A DNA stretch of 64,000 nucleotides from a virus, in IMG/VR virus record IMGVR_UViG_3300020183_005033, positions 58,437 through 122,436 of that record; one strand, written 5' to 3'. The notes under the pieces are model-generated. The model did not search any database. It had not been told where the DNA came from and worked only from the letters and a program-made list of their open reading frames with translations. Below, piece after piece: positions 26,501 through 34,910 of the stretch. Each line of letters begins with the position of its first letter. Positions within the stretch are counted from its first letter, which is position 1. A program made the position numbers and the translations under genes.

Positions 26501-27558
26501 TAAATGGATTTGGTCAAGGAGTTGATGGTCAGTACCAGCTTGTAGCGCACGACGGAAAAAATACGGCTATTCTTTATAACTCAGTTCTTCCGATTCAAGA
26601 CGTTGTTCAGGATAGTGTCACACGCTCAGTCAATGTAGGTAAAAATTGGTGGGGCAAAGAATTGCAAATTGTCGATAATGATTCGGCTGATTATACAATT
26701 GACCCTCGCGTAGTTCGTATTGTGGATGCTGAGTCTGTTTTGCCCGGATGTAAGATATCAATTGCTTCGGCTGCTGAAGGTACAAGTAATTGGTTCCCGC
26801 AAGCGCTCGTAGGGATTTGGACAGTAACAGAGATTGGTTTTTATGGCCCTTCGGCTAGTATCTGTCCGTATATTGAATTTGATATGCCAGCCGGGGCTCC
26901 CGCCGCAGCACAACTTGTTACTATTGCGGCCGCGAATGAAGAGAATATTGGGTTTTTGGAAAAAGAACCATTTTCTGCTTTTAGGCTTGTTCAGGGATGG
27001 GCAATTGATCCTAAAAATGCAGAAAACGCTCAAGCCTATCTGACTCCAGCTAAATCTTATCAAAAAATTTCAAATTACCTGGGATCAGAAATTGAATGCG
27101 TTCATAAACTAGGATACGAAACTGTACCTAAAACCGGTATCGACGGATATAAAATTTTTGGTGGCCTTATTCGAGAGGCTCAAAGAACTGTAGATGGCGT
27201 TCCTACTTCAATTAGCAGATATCCCGGTGTTAAGTCTACGGGAACCGATGTATCGGTATTGCCTCCAATTCCTCGTTCAGTTTCAGTTTCTTTCCGAGTT
27301 CGCGCTCGTGATGGTATTTCGATTAACACAATCGCAGCCGTCGTTCGCTCTGCCGTAGTATCTTTTATTGGCGGATTGGGGATCGGTCAATCTGTAATTT
27401 TGTCCGAGCTTATAGGATTGGTTCAAGACATTCCCGGTGTTGTTTCTGTAGAAATTATCGAAACTCTCCCCTTTGCAGTTGACGGGCGTATTCCGGTTGC
27501 GGATAATGAAAAGGCAGTGGTGATAGATTCGGCATCTAACATTAGCGTTGGGCAATAA
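20563..27558 (+). CDS. giant baseplate J-like (gp47-like) wedge protein
   Basis: 2331 aa, GTG start after GAGGAG. Residues 1-350 match the baseplate J family: an N-terminal helix with DFQTGGALVTLMEAVAQQ, then DNLVGERLDDLAESLKIP, the strand domain with GVTGNVASGAV, and SDASLRQRIKDYPNTLARGTVGAI, the family's best-known motif. The C-terminal 90 residues return to the J fold (RSVSVSFRVRARDGI, VVSFIGGLGIGQSVI, IPGVVSVEII). Between them lie about 1900 residues of repeated beta-rich, immunoglobulin-like or carbohydrate-binding-like domains. Usual family members are 300-500 aa. The insertion probably projects from the baseplate edge and may contact the host. No intein or nuclease motif is seen in it. 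Confidence 0.85.
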   Translation: MTVTIKSKEQLLGTWVRRIKNNTDITDFQTGGALVTLMEAVAQQVYQAQLSVLKVLEVTEVDNLVGERLDDLAESLKIPNGQGGVGRQAAIQATGTVTIGSEFKKISTRAYAGRPAPYAGSTVLYVQDASEMFAAAPVNGKVYLGRNTVDSFEGPILYTSISSTGTYWIINLADPLTKDHPYTDEIVLAQGGDRTINASTVVQVPASAESPAIQLTVDAAVILPDGEDSVTVSVTCSQFGVTGNVASGAVTEFSAKPFVGATVINKQPFVNGFDTESDASLRQRIKDYPNTLARGTVGAINSALLTVVDADTKKKVVSASVIRPLEKGEPTTVYVDDGSLLEPVFLGQDYELLLAKASGLEQSFRTAQAPVTPAVVAGAQQAPYVLQAGMSITFLIDNIPYVYTIAPSNYKDLTAATAYEIVRDLNSDAEGILDFRVTENGTKIVAIDRTNTAEEIRVIPGELQSVLGFPTVTQRPIYLYKNGILQSFKGKTATISSNPFSNWSITGASYTGLQVIVDGVAVAVADITNTDFLSRFGVAMTAATAENWREVLQAKIPGVTVIFQDNRFIISSNKENNSSSEITISAGGWIGPASIFSTEPEERTSVGASKDYTFNRYTGDIRFISRLQAGDIIEIASVNTRAFVKSTTTSTGLYDLSNDYPGFGQSKFIVALDGDVQVKTTGSITNGLIEVTEIDSSGLTVSLQDYLGNGLFINAEINDYIYLAAVKETETTPISGFSSFSDEAIGFYKIKKIVRGTVPANSDTIVVEVSSYQAAAAFILGDRYDTSYLGAPTFKLFSSTVVPQVVSLVPTAAAIVEEVANQINEQIVGGVAERSSGQYFFLRTNTYTDGQISIIATFGKANNLFTSSAGSALQSHVGSSSSVYLDGGFPVVAETVLPSDPAAGYAARDYLKVAPNYTEVTQTTTNPIAQAASIVSTYPVGFQETWVTGKLSGWTGRVYNTETIAPFEGFLRTDSAIKPIGSVNVTSETLDRYSNISLRLQDLSITPFDKFVVEMDLDSANKTITLPLYKKAIISDEQQIAISGKGQKFQFTLKDPEDFDKEFFDVTSPFRDFDFNDFKVVGKSVGVYKLNSAGMGSNEPALAIRSTSFGGANRVKLNVLYPQSPSKGEITISHSNVYENEEVQTVVVAEMASQAAIPSTIFNSGTYKVTNSSTSNNLTDITLSTFQPSITAVAKFESLSPSFGFSFGARSANYPGVLGNSIELVIQDSGKLGTTAELVQMIAQSTKKVILDLRGSAPTSAQLAAALSVSTYLETVTETVVGSVLSLVKIPNTYGYIPEVSAKISNPYFTISFNQVDYSPRLRGAAGNSWSFKCISTGTGTPIVTINTAQKIIEVNLRGSRLLLTDLENLLNGSSGFNANIIKVEVSSGDQYLAPFGPSFFSGGVTVSNTIYTSDGADETNGVFDGLYLVNNLLQVNGTQSTVSMPIGVWPIVDKPTAAELTIRVPNYVGLSSATAVNTIFNAANYQLQSFPVEAKTLKDLADAINAYLPETPVVTAAILGLETTNALMPGGAQIPRATYINYTNPNALPGTVDSSSSALSFHAFWANRSEGCSIYDYDLLGNAIKSVVQSNDAMFPSGNAILGTAYSSVGEEVYLLPTNAATFSRWANFAPASSLPIQADIVRAEGAAKVQISSKLRGTKGSVYPKDTLANNYKTVTLEAASAENGSVYFPLLVSQTKQLPRGSIVKVKNALVSELLRPFRVASPLANLTPANTANEKTWFRTGTNIVYEQASSTRGRLYFLRHGQSATIGSISVTDTEPLASGTEINITYNTPSVGLATITCSAGTLSARIGDMLYIRSAGFPAEVNCPALDSGLVMNSSLYDNPYGLTGYVGYPVVQVNDSTSCCVIAPNLTQNHTLTLAASTDLVFVPTVYTEKNIKTQHKAGSQGVEVLGNVATQGTHAESISGVCSYGIVKKLSDGFSALILSNTSDGTTPPDRLNDTMLLAECGVNTDDYVFLNGFGQGVDGQYQLVAHDGKNTAILYNSVLPIQDVVQDSVTRSVNVGKNWWGKELQIVDNDSADYTIDPRVVRIVDAESVLPGCKISIASAAEGTSNWFPQALVGIWTVTEIGFYGPSASICPYIEFDMPAGAPAAAQLVTIAAANEENIGFLEKEPFSAFRLVQGWAIDPKNAENAQAYLTPAKSYQKISNYLGSEIECVHKLGYETVPKTGIDGYKIFGGLIREAQRTVDGVPTSISRYPGVKSTGTDVSVLPPIPRSVSVSFRVRARDGISINTIAAVVRSAVVSFIGGLGIGQSVILSELIGLVQDIPGVVSVEIIETLPFAVDGRIPVADNEKAVVIDSASNISVGQ

Positions 27559-27559
27559 A

Positions 27560-30091
27560 ATGTCAAATGTTCGTCAGTATTTACCGTTAGTTGCAAAGCC
27601 AAATAAAGAACAGGCGCCAAAAATAAACGCCTTGCTCGATGGCGTTGATGACATAGTTGATCAGCTTGAAAAATACACGGAATATGCGCAAAATCAATTT
27701 TTCTTTACAACCGCAGACGCTGAGTATGTTTTTAAGCTCGCAGCTCGAAGTGGTTTTTATTTGCCAAGAGACGCTGGTTTAAATATCGAGGGACTTAAAC
27801 CACTTGCCCCATTAATGATCAATCAACCAAAGACATCTTTGGAAATTTTGTTGCGCGTTTTAGAAATTTATTTTTCTCAGACTTTAACCAGGCCAAGTGT
27901 TATTTCTGCTCAGGCTGAGCCATACAGATTAAAAGAAAAAGATGATTTGATTGTAAAAACAAGAGACGCTGAACACTGTTTGACTGTCGATAAGTCAATG
28001 TTTTCTGATATTAAAAACGTATCCGCTTCGGAGTTAGCAACTTATATAAATTCCGTTCAATATCATTATATTGCAACCGTTTTTTACGACAGAATCGTCG
28101 AGAAAAACAAAATTCGACTTACACCGAATGGCTCTGGTCTAAATGAAATTATTCAAGTAATTGGCGGAACCCTTCAAAATTTATTACTTTTTCCAAACAT
28201 TATCCCAACGACAAACTCTTTTCAAACACGTTGGCTTGTTTCTAAGGTTGCTGAATATTCCGACATAGTAACCTTCACATATTTAGACGGGCCGCCACCG
28301 TCTATTCATTTAGCAAAAATTGGCGACATTGTGACAATAAGGGGTCAGTTTGATGTAGGAACTTCCGGAGCTGCACAAATACCGGTGCAAGATATCTTCG
28401 GAAATGATGTGATTGATAATTATGGTAACCTGGTAACTGTATTAGTTTATCTAATACAAGGAAATTATTCTGTTTTAAACGGCACTTATGAAATTATTGA
28501 TGTGGGTTACGATTACTTTAAAATTAGAAATAAATATTTAAGGTTACCTACCGGAAATATTGGAGAAGTAGTACAGCTTTCCCAAAGAGACATTATTTTT
28601 ACCGAAAATATACCACACAGGGTTTACGATCAAGAGACATTTTCTTATATAACAGAAATGACAGACGATGAGTTAAGCGTTACCGTTCCGGCAGTTCCTC
28701 CAATCGTAAAACGTTTTTTGCAGGGTGCTTGGCACGCTTATGGGGCTAAGTACACAGTAGCGGACTTTACCAGAAATACTGTAAGAATAGAAAGCTCTCC
28801 AAATGTGCAATTACCCACACAGGGCGCAAGTTTTGTTTTAGAATCTGATACTTTTGCTGCAAATTATGCACAAAAAAGGTTTAAGATTCTAAATACTAAT
28901 CCCTCCAACGGAATTATCACTTTAGAAAACTCAGACGAATATAATGTTTTGCCTTACACAACCCCTACCTTAATTGGAAAAAATAACCCATTCTTTTGTG
29001 ATATCAATTCGGATGTCGTGGAGATGGATTTTAATTATCGTCATGGATTATTTTCAGGGTCAGAAATTATTATCAATTCTGCTGCGATTAATTTGGAAAG
29101 CAATATAGATGTTAATGGGTCTTGGGTGGTAGATAGGGTTTTGTCGGATACAAAAATATCTTTTAAAATCAATCAAAAAAATATTGGCACACCTTCTGCT
29201 AGTTCTGCGGTTTTGTATTCCCTTGGTAATAAAAAATATCGTCTGCAGTTTTCCTCAACGACGACTCTTAATTTGTCTAAAATAAATGTAGTCGGTAAAT
29301 TTTTTGAATTTTACGAAGATGGCACCGCAAATATTTTTAATCCCTACACTTGGCAAAAACTAAAAGCTAGGTGCTTTAAGACGCTCAGCGTAGGAAGTAC
29401 CAGCGTCGATTTTGAAACACTTGAAGATTGGTCTGTGTTGCCAAACGAAACAATTGCTTCAAATGTAAGAGTAAGGACAACCCAAGTCGCGTGGGGGGAA
29501 GACACCTCTTCTTATTATTTTGACAAAACATCGGCACGCAATCAAGAAGTTTTTATGAATAATTTAACAATGACGGCTGCTGATTACATTAAGCCAACTA
29601 GTCCATTATATTTGGGTTCTTATTTGTACGATCCGCAAGGATTAGTAACTAGGTATCTTCCCAGTGCCACAGGCGCTGCTGCGGAGATAGCGATTTTAAG
29701 AGGCGAAAGCGGAGTCCTTGTAACTGTTGATTCTGCTTTGGAATTTAGCCAAAACGGAGGGTATGTGGTATTTGAGTACGGAACCTCGCTCCAAGAGGGG
29801 CCGGTACCGTACATAACTCTTTCGGGAGGCCAAATTGTTATTGACCCAGCGTATGTTTTTAAAAAAACTCACTCAAAGGGAGCTACAGTTAGGCAGGTAA
29901 AAAGATTAGAGCCACTTATGCCAGCCCCTAATGGATTGATGTTTCAGCCATTTTTAACAGGAACCTCAAAAGCCCGAGATAGTTTTTTTGAAATTATTAA
30001 AAAAATAATTTCCGCTGGAGTTTTTGTTACAGACGATGTATTGTACCCAGAGCTGCGGTTTGCTGACGAAAGTATTGAGCCATACAAGTAG
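27560..30091 (+). CDS. baseplate wedge protein, 847 aa, unassigned
   Basis: Start set at ATG 27560, just after the stop of the J-like gene; a TTG 12 bases upstream is also in frame. The first 120 residues are helical (NALLDGVDDIVDQLEKY, SLEILLRVLEIYF) and resemble the tail-protein-I or gp48-like partners that follow gpJ. The rest is a chain of beta domains. RGLFSGSE-type turns and Tyr/Phe-rich strands suggest outer baseplate surface. Position after gpJ and before the 824-aa protein supports a wedge role, perhaps like T4 gp7. Family not certain. Confidence 0.65.
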   Translation: MSNVRQYLPLVAKPNKEQAPKINALLDGVDDIVDQLEKYTEYAQNQFFFTTADAEYVFKLAARSGFYLPRDAGLNIEGLKPLAPLMINQPKTSLEILLRVLEIYFSQTLTRPSVISAQAEPYRLKEKDDLIVKTRDAEHCLTVDKSMFSDIKNVSASELATYINSVQYHYIATVFYDRIVEKNKIRLTPNGSGLNEIIQVIGGTLQNLLLFPNIIPTTNSFQTRWLVSKVAEYSDIVTFTYLDGPPPSIHLAKIGDIVTIRGQFDVGTSGAAQIPVQDIFGNDVIDNYGNLVTVLVYLIQGNYSVLNGTYEIIDVGYDYFKIRNKYLRLPTGNIGEVVQLSQRDIIFTENIPHRVYDQETFSYITEMTDDELSVTVPAVPPIVKRFLQGAWHAYGAKYTVADFTRNTVRIESSPNVQLPTQGASFVLESDTFAANYAQKRFKILNTNPSNGIITLENSDEYNVLPYTTPTLIGKNNPFFCDINSDVVEMDFNYRHGLFSGSEIIINSAAINLESNIDVNGSWVVDRVLSDTKISFKINQKNIGTPSASSAVLYSLGNKKYRLQFSSTTTLNLSKINVVGKFFEFYEDGTANIFNPYTWQKLKARCFKTLSVGSTSVDFETLEDWSVLPNETIASNVRVRTTQVAWGEDTSSYYFDKTSARNQEVFMNNLTMTAADYIKPTSPLYLGSYLYDPQGLVTRYLPSATGAAAEIAILRGESGVLVTVDSALEFSQNGGYVVFEYGTSLQEGPVPYITLSGGQIVIDPAYVFKKTHSKGATVRQVKRLEPLMPAPNGLMFQPFLTGTSKARDSFFEIIKKIISAGVFVTDDVLYPELRFADESIEPYK

Positions 30092-30123
30092 TAAAATCGC
30101 TGTATTAAGCAAGAGGAGCTAAA

Positions 30124-32598
30124 ATGTCAGTTCAGTCAAGAGTCAATTGGTTGGGTGGTCAACGCATTGATCTTCCTGATTTGTTAGCAATTGATTCATA
30201 TGTTGTCAACGACATCCGCAATTTGCTTATGTCTCTCACCGGCGGCTCTTCGTTCGTTGTCAGTGGATTGGAAATAACTGAATGGGCTGGCCTGACGGTA
30301 AGCGTAAAGGTTTCGGATTGTTTAGTTTTTTGTCCCGGCAATTCAATTGCACCTTTTTATAAAGGTCTTCCGGGGGACTCAAACCTTTCTATTTCTCTTC
30401 AGTCTAACTCAGAAATATTTTTAGAACTTGTTTTAGAAACCTCGACTAGCGGCTCAGTTTCAAAGGGTTTTTGGGATTCTTTGGCAATTACGCCCGATTC
30501 TGCAGCGGGATCAGAATATGTAGAAACCGTTGACGCTCAGAAAATTATAATTCCAAAATTAGTTCAAAGATTTGGCGGGTTTACGCCAAACTCTATTAAA
30601 ATTGCAAAAATTAAGACAGGCGCTTCCGACGTTACCGAGGTTGTAGATTCAAGAGAGTTGTTTTTTAGGCTAGGATCAGGGGGTTCTGTTCCTAATCCTT
30701 CATATTCTTTTCCTTGGGACTCGACTTCGAGACAGGAGTCGCCTCAAAAATCGGATATCGCTTCTCGGCTGGCATCCACAGATCCCGCCTCGATTTACTA
30801 CTCAAACACAACCGACGGGACCGTACTCAACGATAAGGGTTTAAAGACTTTTAAAGATTGGCTGAACGCAACCATGTCGGTTTTGCGTGAAATTAAGGGT
30901 ACTCCGACTTGGTATCAAGATGCTGCAAGTTCCGTTGGTTTTCCTTTAAATTTATCTCTTTTGTCTTTGTTTCTTGATTCTACCGCTGGTCATTCTATTT
31001 TGGCTATTCCTTCGGCCACTGTTTTTTGGGGCTCTACGACGGGGGCTTTGGGAAACAAACTACACAGCGACGGTACATCTACAATTCAGTGGCAGGCCAA
31101 CTATGGATACACTCTTAAGTGGCAGCTCGGCGGAACCTACTCCTCTAATCGCATTTATGATAATGTTAATTTCATGTCGCCAGAAATCGACGAGGGCGAT
31201 GCTCTTTATTTGGCTTTACAGAGAAATGTTCGATTGACAGAAACGCCCGTTTTGTGGCGCCCAACCGTTTCCCCTGGCGGCGGACTGGATGCTGAAAAAT
31301 CCGTTGAAGGAAATGGATTGTTTATTGGCGTTGCGATTGGCGACTATATTAAAAAAGAATCCGAAGGGATTCTTGCGTATTACAGAGTTACAAAATTGTA
31401 TGACGGTTTGACGGTTGTAACCGCAGAAGGCTCTGTAGCGGGTCTTTCCGTCAGAGCCGTAGAAGTCGACCGAACTATCAATTCACAATCTACCGAGCAA
31501 TACAGGTATTTTAGATCTAGGTATTCTAATATTGATTTATATGTTCGCGGCTCGGGCGATGTTCCACCCAATGATGTAGATTGGTATTGGCTTGGAAGAA
31601 GAACTGGTTCTAGTTTTTATTTTAGGGATTATGGCAATCTTTCTCAAGGGGAAGAAATAGAAATTGTTGATCCCGGAGCTACAGACGAAAGTCAAAATGA
31701 TTTTGGAGTAGAGCCTATTTTGGCGCTACATCCGGACGTTGCCTACAAACTAAACACTCTCGGATTCGCTCCAAATCCGGATATGTCTGTTCCTGCAGAT
31801 GGATTGGTTTTAACTTTTTATAAACGAAAAACAAACAACAGGGTTAATTCTGATTCTACTCAAAATCCGACGATTTTTTCTTATGAACTAAACACCGCTA
31901 TTACCTTAAATGCGAATCAAGAGCTTTGGGTAAAGATTTCAGATTTGTATTCTGCCGCTCCGTATTCTTTGGCCGCCGGTGATGTAACAGACGTTACAAC
32001 AACAAACGTCTATCAAGTCAGAGATGCTACGGACTCTCCTTTAAGAAACTATGACAACCGTCAAGTATTTATGCTTGCCAAGCAAATAACTATCGGCTCG
32101 GCCTCATATGTTGTTTTCTTTGACGGAACCGTCGTGGGGGCTAAAGGCCGAGCTACTCCACAAAGACTCCAGGTAGAAAATGTTTGGATTCATGACACTG
32201 AAGTCGACGTGACAACAACTGTAACTCCTGCTCGTCTATTTGAAAACGCAAACGCAATCAAAATTGGTCAGGCCAATAGCGTTATTCGTATTGAGGGTGC
32301 TCAGTCTGTAAAAAGAGCAAATGTTTCAGGAACTTATTCTGTTTTATCCACAGATCACATTCTTTCTGTTGACACCTCTTCCGCAGCTGCTACGATTACT
32401 TTACCGGTAATTAGCGCAGTCGGGGATGGTCATACAGTAATCGTAAAAGATAAGTCAAACAATTCTTATACCAATACGATTACTCTTACACCTAGCGGCG
32501 GAAATACGGTAGACGGTCAGTCTTCTTTTGTAATTCAGTCAGATGGAGCGGCTTTCGTGCTTGTTGCAAATGCAGCCGGAGACTGGGAACTTATGTAA
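30124..32598 (+). CDS. baseplate or short-tail-fibre structural protein, 824 aa
   Basis: N-terminus VNWLGGQRIDLPDLLAIDSYV is followed by beta-rich domains with many Ser, Thr and Gly. The last 60 residues (VIVKDKSNNSYTNTITLTPSGG, then DGAAFVLVANAAGDWELM) look like the trimeric ends of phage fibres, where a signal over rows of N/T/S packs as a beta prism. It closes the long tail operon begun at 20563, with AGAGGAG before the ATG. It probably attaches fibres or forms short fibres. No enzymatic motif is visible. Confidence 0.6.
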   Translation: MSVQSRVNWLGGQRIDLPDLLAIDSYVVNDIRNLLMSLTGGSSFVVSGLEITEWAGLTVSVKVSDCLVFCPGNSIAPFYKGLPGDSNLSISLQSNSEIFLELVLETSTSGSVSKGFWDSLAITPDSAAGSEYVETVDAQKIIIPKLVQRFGGFTPNSIKIAKIKTGASDVTEVVDSRELFFRLGSGGSVPNPSYSFPWDSTSRQESPQKSDIASRLASTDPASIYYSNTTDGTVLNDKGLKTFKDWLNATMSVLREIKGTPTWYQDAASSVGFPLNLSLLSLFLDSTAGHSILAIPSATVFWGSTTGALGNKLHSDGTSTIQWQANYGYTLKWQLGGTYSSNRIYDNVNFMSPEIDEGDALYLALQRNVRLTETPVLWRPTVSPGGGLDAEKSVEGNGLFIGVAIGDYIKKESEGILAYYRVTKLYDGLTVVTAEGSVAGLSVRAVEVDRTINSQSTEQYRYFRSRYSNIDLYVRGSGDVPPNDVDWYWLGRRTGSSFYFRDYGNLSQGEEIEIVDPGATDESQNDFGVEPILALHPDVAYKLNTLGFAPNPDMSVPADGLVLTFYKRKTNNRVNSDSTQNPTIFSYELNTAITLNANQELWVKISDLYSAAPYSLAAGDVTDVTTTNVYQVRDATDSPLRNYDNRQVFMLAKQITIGSASYVVFFDGTVVGAKGRATPQRLQVENVWIHDTEVDVTTTVTPARLFENANAIKIGQANSVIRIEGAQSVKRANVSGTYSVLSTDHILSVDTSSAAATITLPVISAVGDGHTVIVKDKSNNSYTNTITLTPSGGNTVDGQSSFVIQSDGAAFVLVANAAGDWELM

Positions 32599-32610
32599 GG
32601 AGTTATTTTT

Positions 32611-33027
32611 ATGAACAATGTTATTGACTTAAATAAAAAAATTAGACAAAAGACACTTGCATCAATTATTCGCCGAGAAACTCTCGGCGTAGACCTTACT
32701 CAAAATCAAATCTACAAGTTGCGAGTCGGCACATCATTATGGTTTGACGCAGATGATGCTATAGTCGTTGTTCAAAAGAACGGAGACGACTTTAAAGTAT
32801 TATTATGTCCTGTCAACAGAGACTTGCTCGAAGGAAAGTGGGAAAACTTTGGTTTGTTGAGTTGGCTTTGGCTCCGCCACATCAAGCTCAAGAGAGTCGG
32901 CAAGCACAGGGCATCTTCAGATGAGTTCAAAGTGCTACTTCAAAGGACTACCGGAGTTGACGCAGACATTGAGTTTGTGAGAACATTGCCTCAACTACCG
33001 GAAATCAATCCGGCTTATTCGATGTGA
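32611..33027 (+). CDS. hypothetical protein, 138 aa
   Basis: Basic, soluble protein (pairs of Lys and Arg along the chain) with a Trp-rich centre (WENFGLLSWLWLRHIKLKR). AAGGAG precedes the ATG, 12 bp after the previous stop. The next gene, a probable small terminase, starts 4 bp after its stop. No known family. Position suggests it bridges tail and packaging genes; a DNA-contacting role would fit its charge, as an inference only. Confidence 0.6.
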   Translation: MNNVIDLNKKIRQKTLASIIRRETLGVDLTQNQIYKLRVGTSLWFDADDAIVVVQKNGDDFKVLLCPVNRDLLEGKWENFGLLSWLWLRHIKLKRVGKHRASSDEFKVLLQRTTGVDADIEFVRTLPQLPEINPAYSM

Positions 33028-33031
33028 GATT

Positions 33032-33712
33032 ATGGCCAAGGTGACCGAACAACAACTAGCTCAGCAGAAACTCTTGAAAGAACTACAAGAGTCATACGAG
33101 CGTGATTATGCTTGGCTAAACGACGAAGAGCGCAACATTGCTGAGAGAGCGCTCGCTGCCCAAAAGACGTTGGTTGTTAGTCCTTCTCAAGAAGCCGCCT
33201 TGTTTGGCGTGTACGCGATGGGCAGAACTTGTGTTCAGATTGCTAGGCAGTCAGGTCATCTTCCTGAGACTATTGTATTGAGTATGCTTCGGTACAACTG
33301 GTGCCTTAGAATGCAGATGGCCAATCAACAAGCCGATGGCAGCGTCTTGGAAGTCTTTGGTAAAGAGGCTATCGACACAATCTTTACTATGACTAAGATT
33401 GCTATTGAGAATGACTTGAAAAAAGTCTTAGCTGGCGAGATGGCGGCGGGCGACTCTGGCTTTGTTCCTAAGAACATAAAAGAGATGAAAGACTTTCTAG
33501 GAATTGTTGGAGAAGTTCATAAGATTGATGCCTTCATGCGTCTCGGAGCCAAGCAGCCTTTGGTCAATGTCAGCAACCAGACGTTGACTCTTAATGGCGG
33601 CCAATCTCAAACGCAGACTCAAGTCACAGATGCTCAAACAGTTGAGCTGCTGGAAACATCAGAAAAACGAATTGAAGCTTTAAAAGCATTGGAAGAAGAT
33701 AGTAAAGAATAG
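33032..33712 (+). CDS. probable terminase small subunit
   Basis: 226 aa. A helix-turn-helix-like stretch at about residues 55-90 (ALFGVYAMGRTCVQIARQSGHLP, then ETIVLSMLRYNW) is followed by a helical core (DTIFTMTKIAIENDLKKVL, MKDFLGIVGEVHKIDAFMRL). The end has a Gln/Thr-rich linker and a charged helix. HTH plus helical oligomer core plus tail is the layout of small terminases, which recognise phage DNA and regulate the large subunit. The large terminase lies 5.5 kb downstream, unusually far. Another HTH regulator is possible. Confidence 0.5.
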   Translation: MAKVTEQQLAQQKLLKELQESYERDYAWLNDEERNIAERALAAQKTLVVSPSQEAALFGVYAMGRTCVQIARQSGHLPETIVLSMLRYNWCLRMQMANQQADGSVLEVFGKEAIDTIFTMTKIAIENDLKKVLAGEMAAGDSGFVPKNIKEMKDFLGIVGEVHKIDAFMRLGAKQPLVNVSNQTLTLNGGQSQTQTQVTDAQTVELLETSEKRIEALKALEEDSKE

Positions 33713-33725
33713 TTAGGAGAATTTT

Positions 33726-33986
33726 ATGTTTAAGTATTTAATTTTGTTTGTTTTGATTGCTTGTCAGTCTACTCCTGCCCCACAGCCACAGCCGTCTCCA
33801 GCAGAAATGGCATGTGCGACCGTTTATGACCCTCATATTTGTCTTATTACTATTGACAGTACGACGTTTGCAGGGCATGGTCAAAACAGGTGCCAAGCTC
33901 TCAGAAAGCTTCGTGCCACACTAACTGAGCGCGGCCACAACCCGCTAATCGCTCAAAGAGCCGAGTGTGGCAGAGTTTTTGAGTAG
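33726..33986 (+). CDS. small lipoprotein, 86 aa
   Basis: Signal peptide MFKYLILFVLIAC with lipobox LIAC; the lipid-modified cysteine would be residue 13. A Pro/Gln linker (APQPQPSP) spans to a small domain with four more cysteines, possibly two disulfides, and a basic helix (CQALRKLRATLTERGH). It should sit in the host envelope. The outer spanin of a lysis system and superinfection exclusion are both possible; nothing decides. Three more lipoproteins lie within 4 kb. AGGAG precedes the ATG. Confidence 0.7.
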   Translation: MFKYLILFVLIACQSTPAPQPQPSPAEMACATVYDPHICLITIDSTTFAGHGQNRCQALRKLRATLTERGHNPLIAQRAECGRVFE

Positions 33987-33999
33987 TCAGGAGATTCTT

Positions 34000-34854
34000 A
34001 TGAACAACGAAACTCAAGAAGAACAAAAACAAGAATGCTTTAGCAAAAGAACTGGCTACAAAATGGCCGACAGGCAAGTTGGCTATCGAGGCAAAAAGTT
34101 TGAAAAGAAATGCTTTCAGAGGCAACTAAGAGAAAAATACGAATCCAATGAAGTTATACCCCTAGGGGACATAGAGATAAAAGAAATCCCATTTAAAGAG
34201 GCTCAAGATTTTATCTTGAAGTATGAGTGGCTTGGCACGATGGGTACGACAAAATTTTCAATAGGAATTTTTTGCAAAAATATACTATGTGGCGTTGCAT
34301 GTTTTGGCCTTACGGCGGGAACAGCTTCTCTATCAGAGCCATTTGGAGAAGAGTATAAAAACAAAGGAATTGTTTTGGTTAGGGGTGCGTGCGCAAGTAA
34401 TGCTCATCAGCACTGCGGAAGCTATCTAATTGGCAAATGCAAAAAGATATTAGAAGAAAAAGGATATCTTTTTTGTATAGCGTATTCAGACCCAGAGGCT
34501 GGAGAAATAGGCACGATATATCAGGCAACTAATTGGAATTTTTACGGTTTCACAAGCAAAGTAAACTACCTTGTCAGACCCGACGGAAAAAGAGTAGACC
34601 CAAAAATTATTCATAAGTATTCAAAAAAACACAAAATATCATACTCAGAGCAAAAAGAACTCTTTTTAAAAGAGGGTTATTACTTTGAAAAAGGTAATAA
34701 AAAAATGAAATACCTTATGTATTTTGGTAACAAAAGAGAAGTTAAACAAATGCTTAAGCATAAAAAAGTCAAATTTTATCAATACTTAAAAAGAGAGCAT
34801 TTTGAAACCTTAGATTTAATATACGAAACTAGCCTCGTTGAAAAAAACACCTAA
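34000..34854 (+). CDS. Mom-like DNA modification protein (GNAT fold)
   Basis: 284 aa from ATG 34000 (CAGGAG upstream). The core resembles phage Mu Mom and its relatives: YEWLGTMGTTKFSIGIFCKN, the R-x-A segment VLVRGACASNAHQHCGSYL, and IAYSDPEAGEIGTIYQATNW, in which family members carry (T/S)YADxxxGHxGxIYxATNW. Mu Mom turns adenine into N6-(methylcarbamoyl)adenine and shields phage DNA from restriction. Here the His of GHxG is replaced (AGEIG), which may matter for chemistry. The C-terminal 100 residues are Lys-rich and could hold DNA. Another GNAT acyltransferase with a different substrate is the main alternative. Confidence 0.65.
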   Translation: MNNETQEEQKQECFSKRTGYKMADRQVGYRGKKFEKKCFQRQLREKYESNEVIPLGDIEIKEIPFKEAQDFILKYEWLGTMGTTKFSIGIFCKNILCGVACFGLTAGTASLSEPFGEEYKNKGIVLVRGACASNAHQHCGSYLIGKCKKILEEKGYLFCIAYSDPEAGEIGTIYQATNWNFYGFTSKVNYLVRPDGKRVDPKIIHKYSKKHKISYSEQKELFLKEGYYFEKGNKKMKYLMYFGNKREVKQMLKHKKVKFYQYLKREHFETLDLIYETSLVEKNT

Positions 34855-34878
34855 AGGTTTTTGTTGACCCTCCGATAA
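34852..34878 (+). promoter_or_regulatory. sigma-28 (FliA)-type promoter, near consensus
   Basis: TAAAGGTT (34852-34859), 11 bp, TCCGATAA (34871-34878), each 7 of 8 matches to the FliA consensus. It begins at the stop codon of the Mom-like gene and drives the gene at 34911. A TTGAC inside the spacer is badly placed for sigma-70. Confidence 0.75.
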
Positions 34879-34910
34879 GACTTATGTAAGTCAACTACGG
34901 GAGGTGCTGC

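Noticed and set aside
20563-27558. Intein or inserted homing nuclease as explanation for the giant J protein
   Set aside because: No Cys/Ser and His-Asn splice motifs or LAGLIDADG/HNH motif were found; the insertion is uniformly beta-rich.
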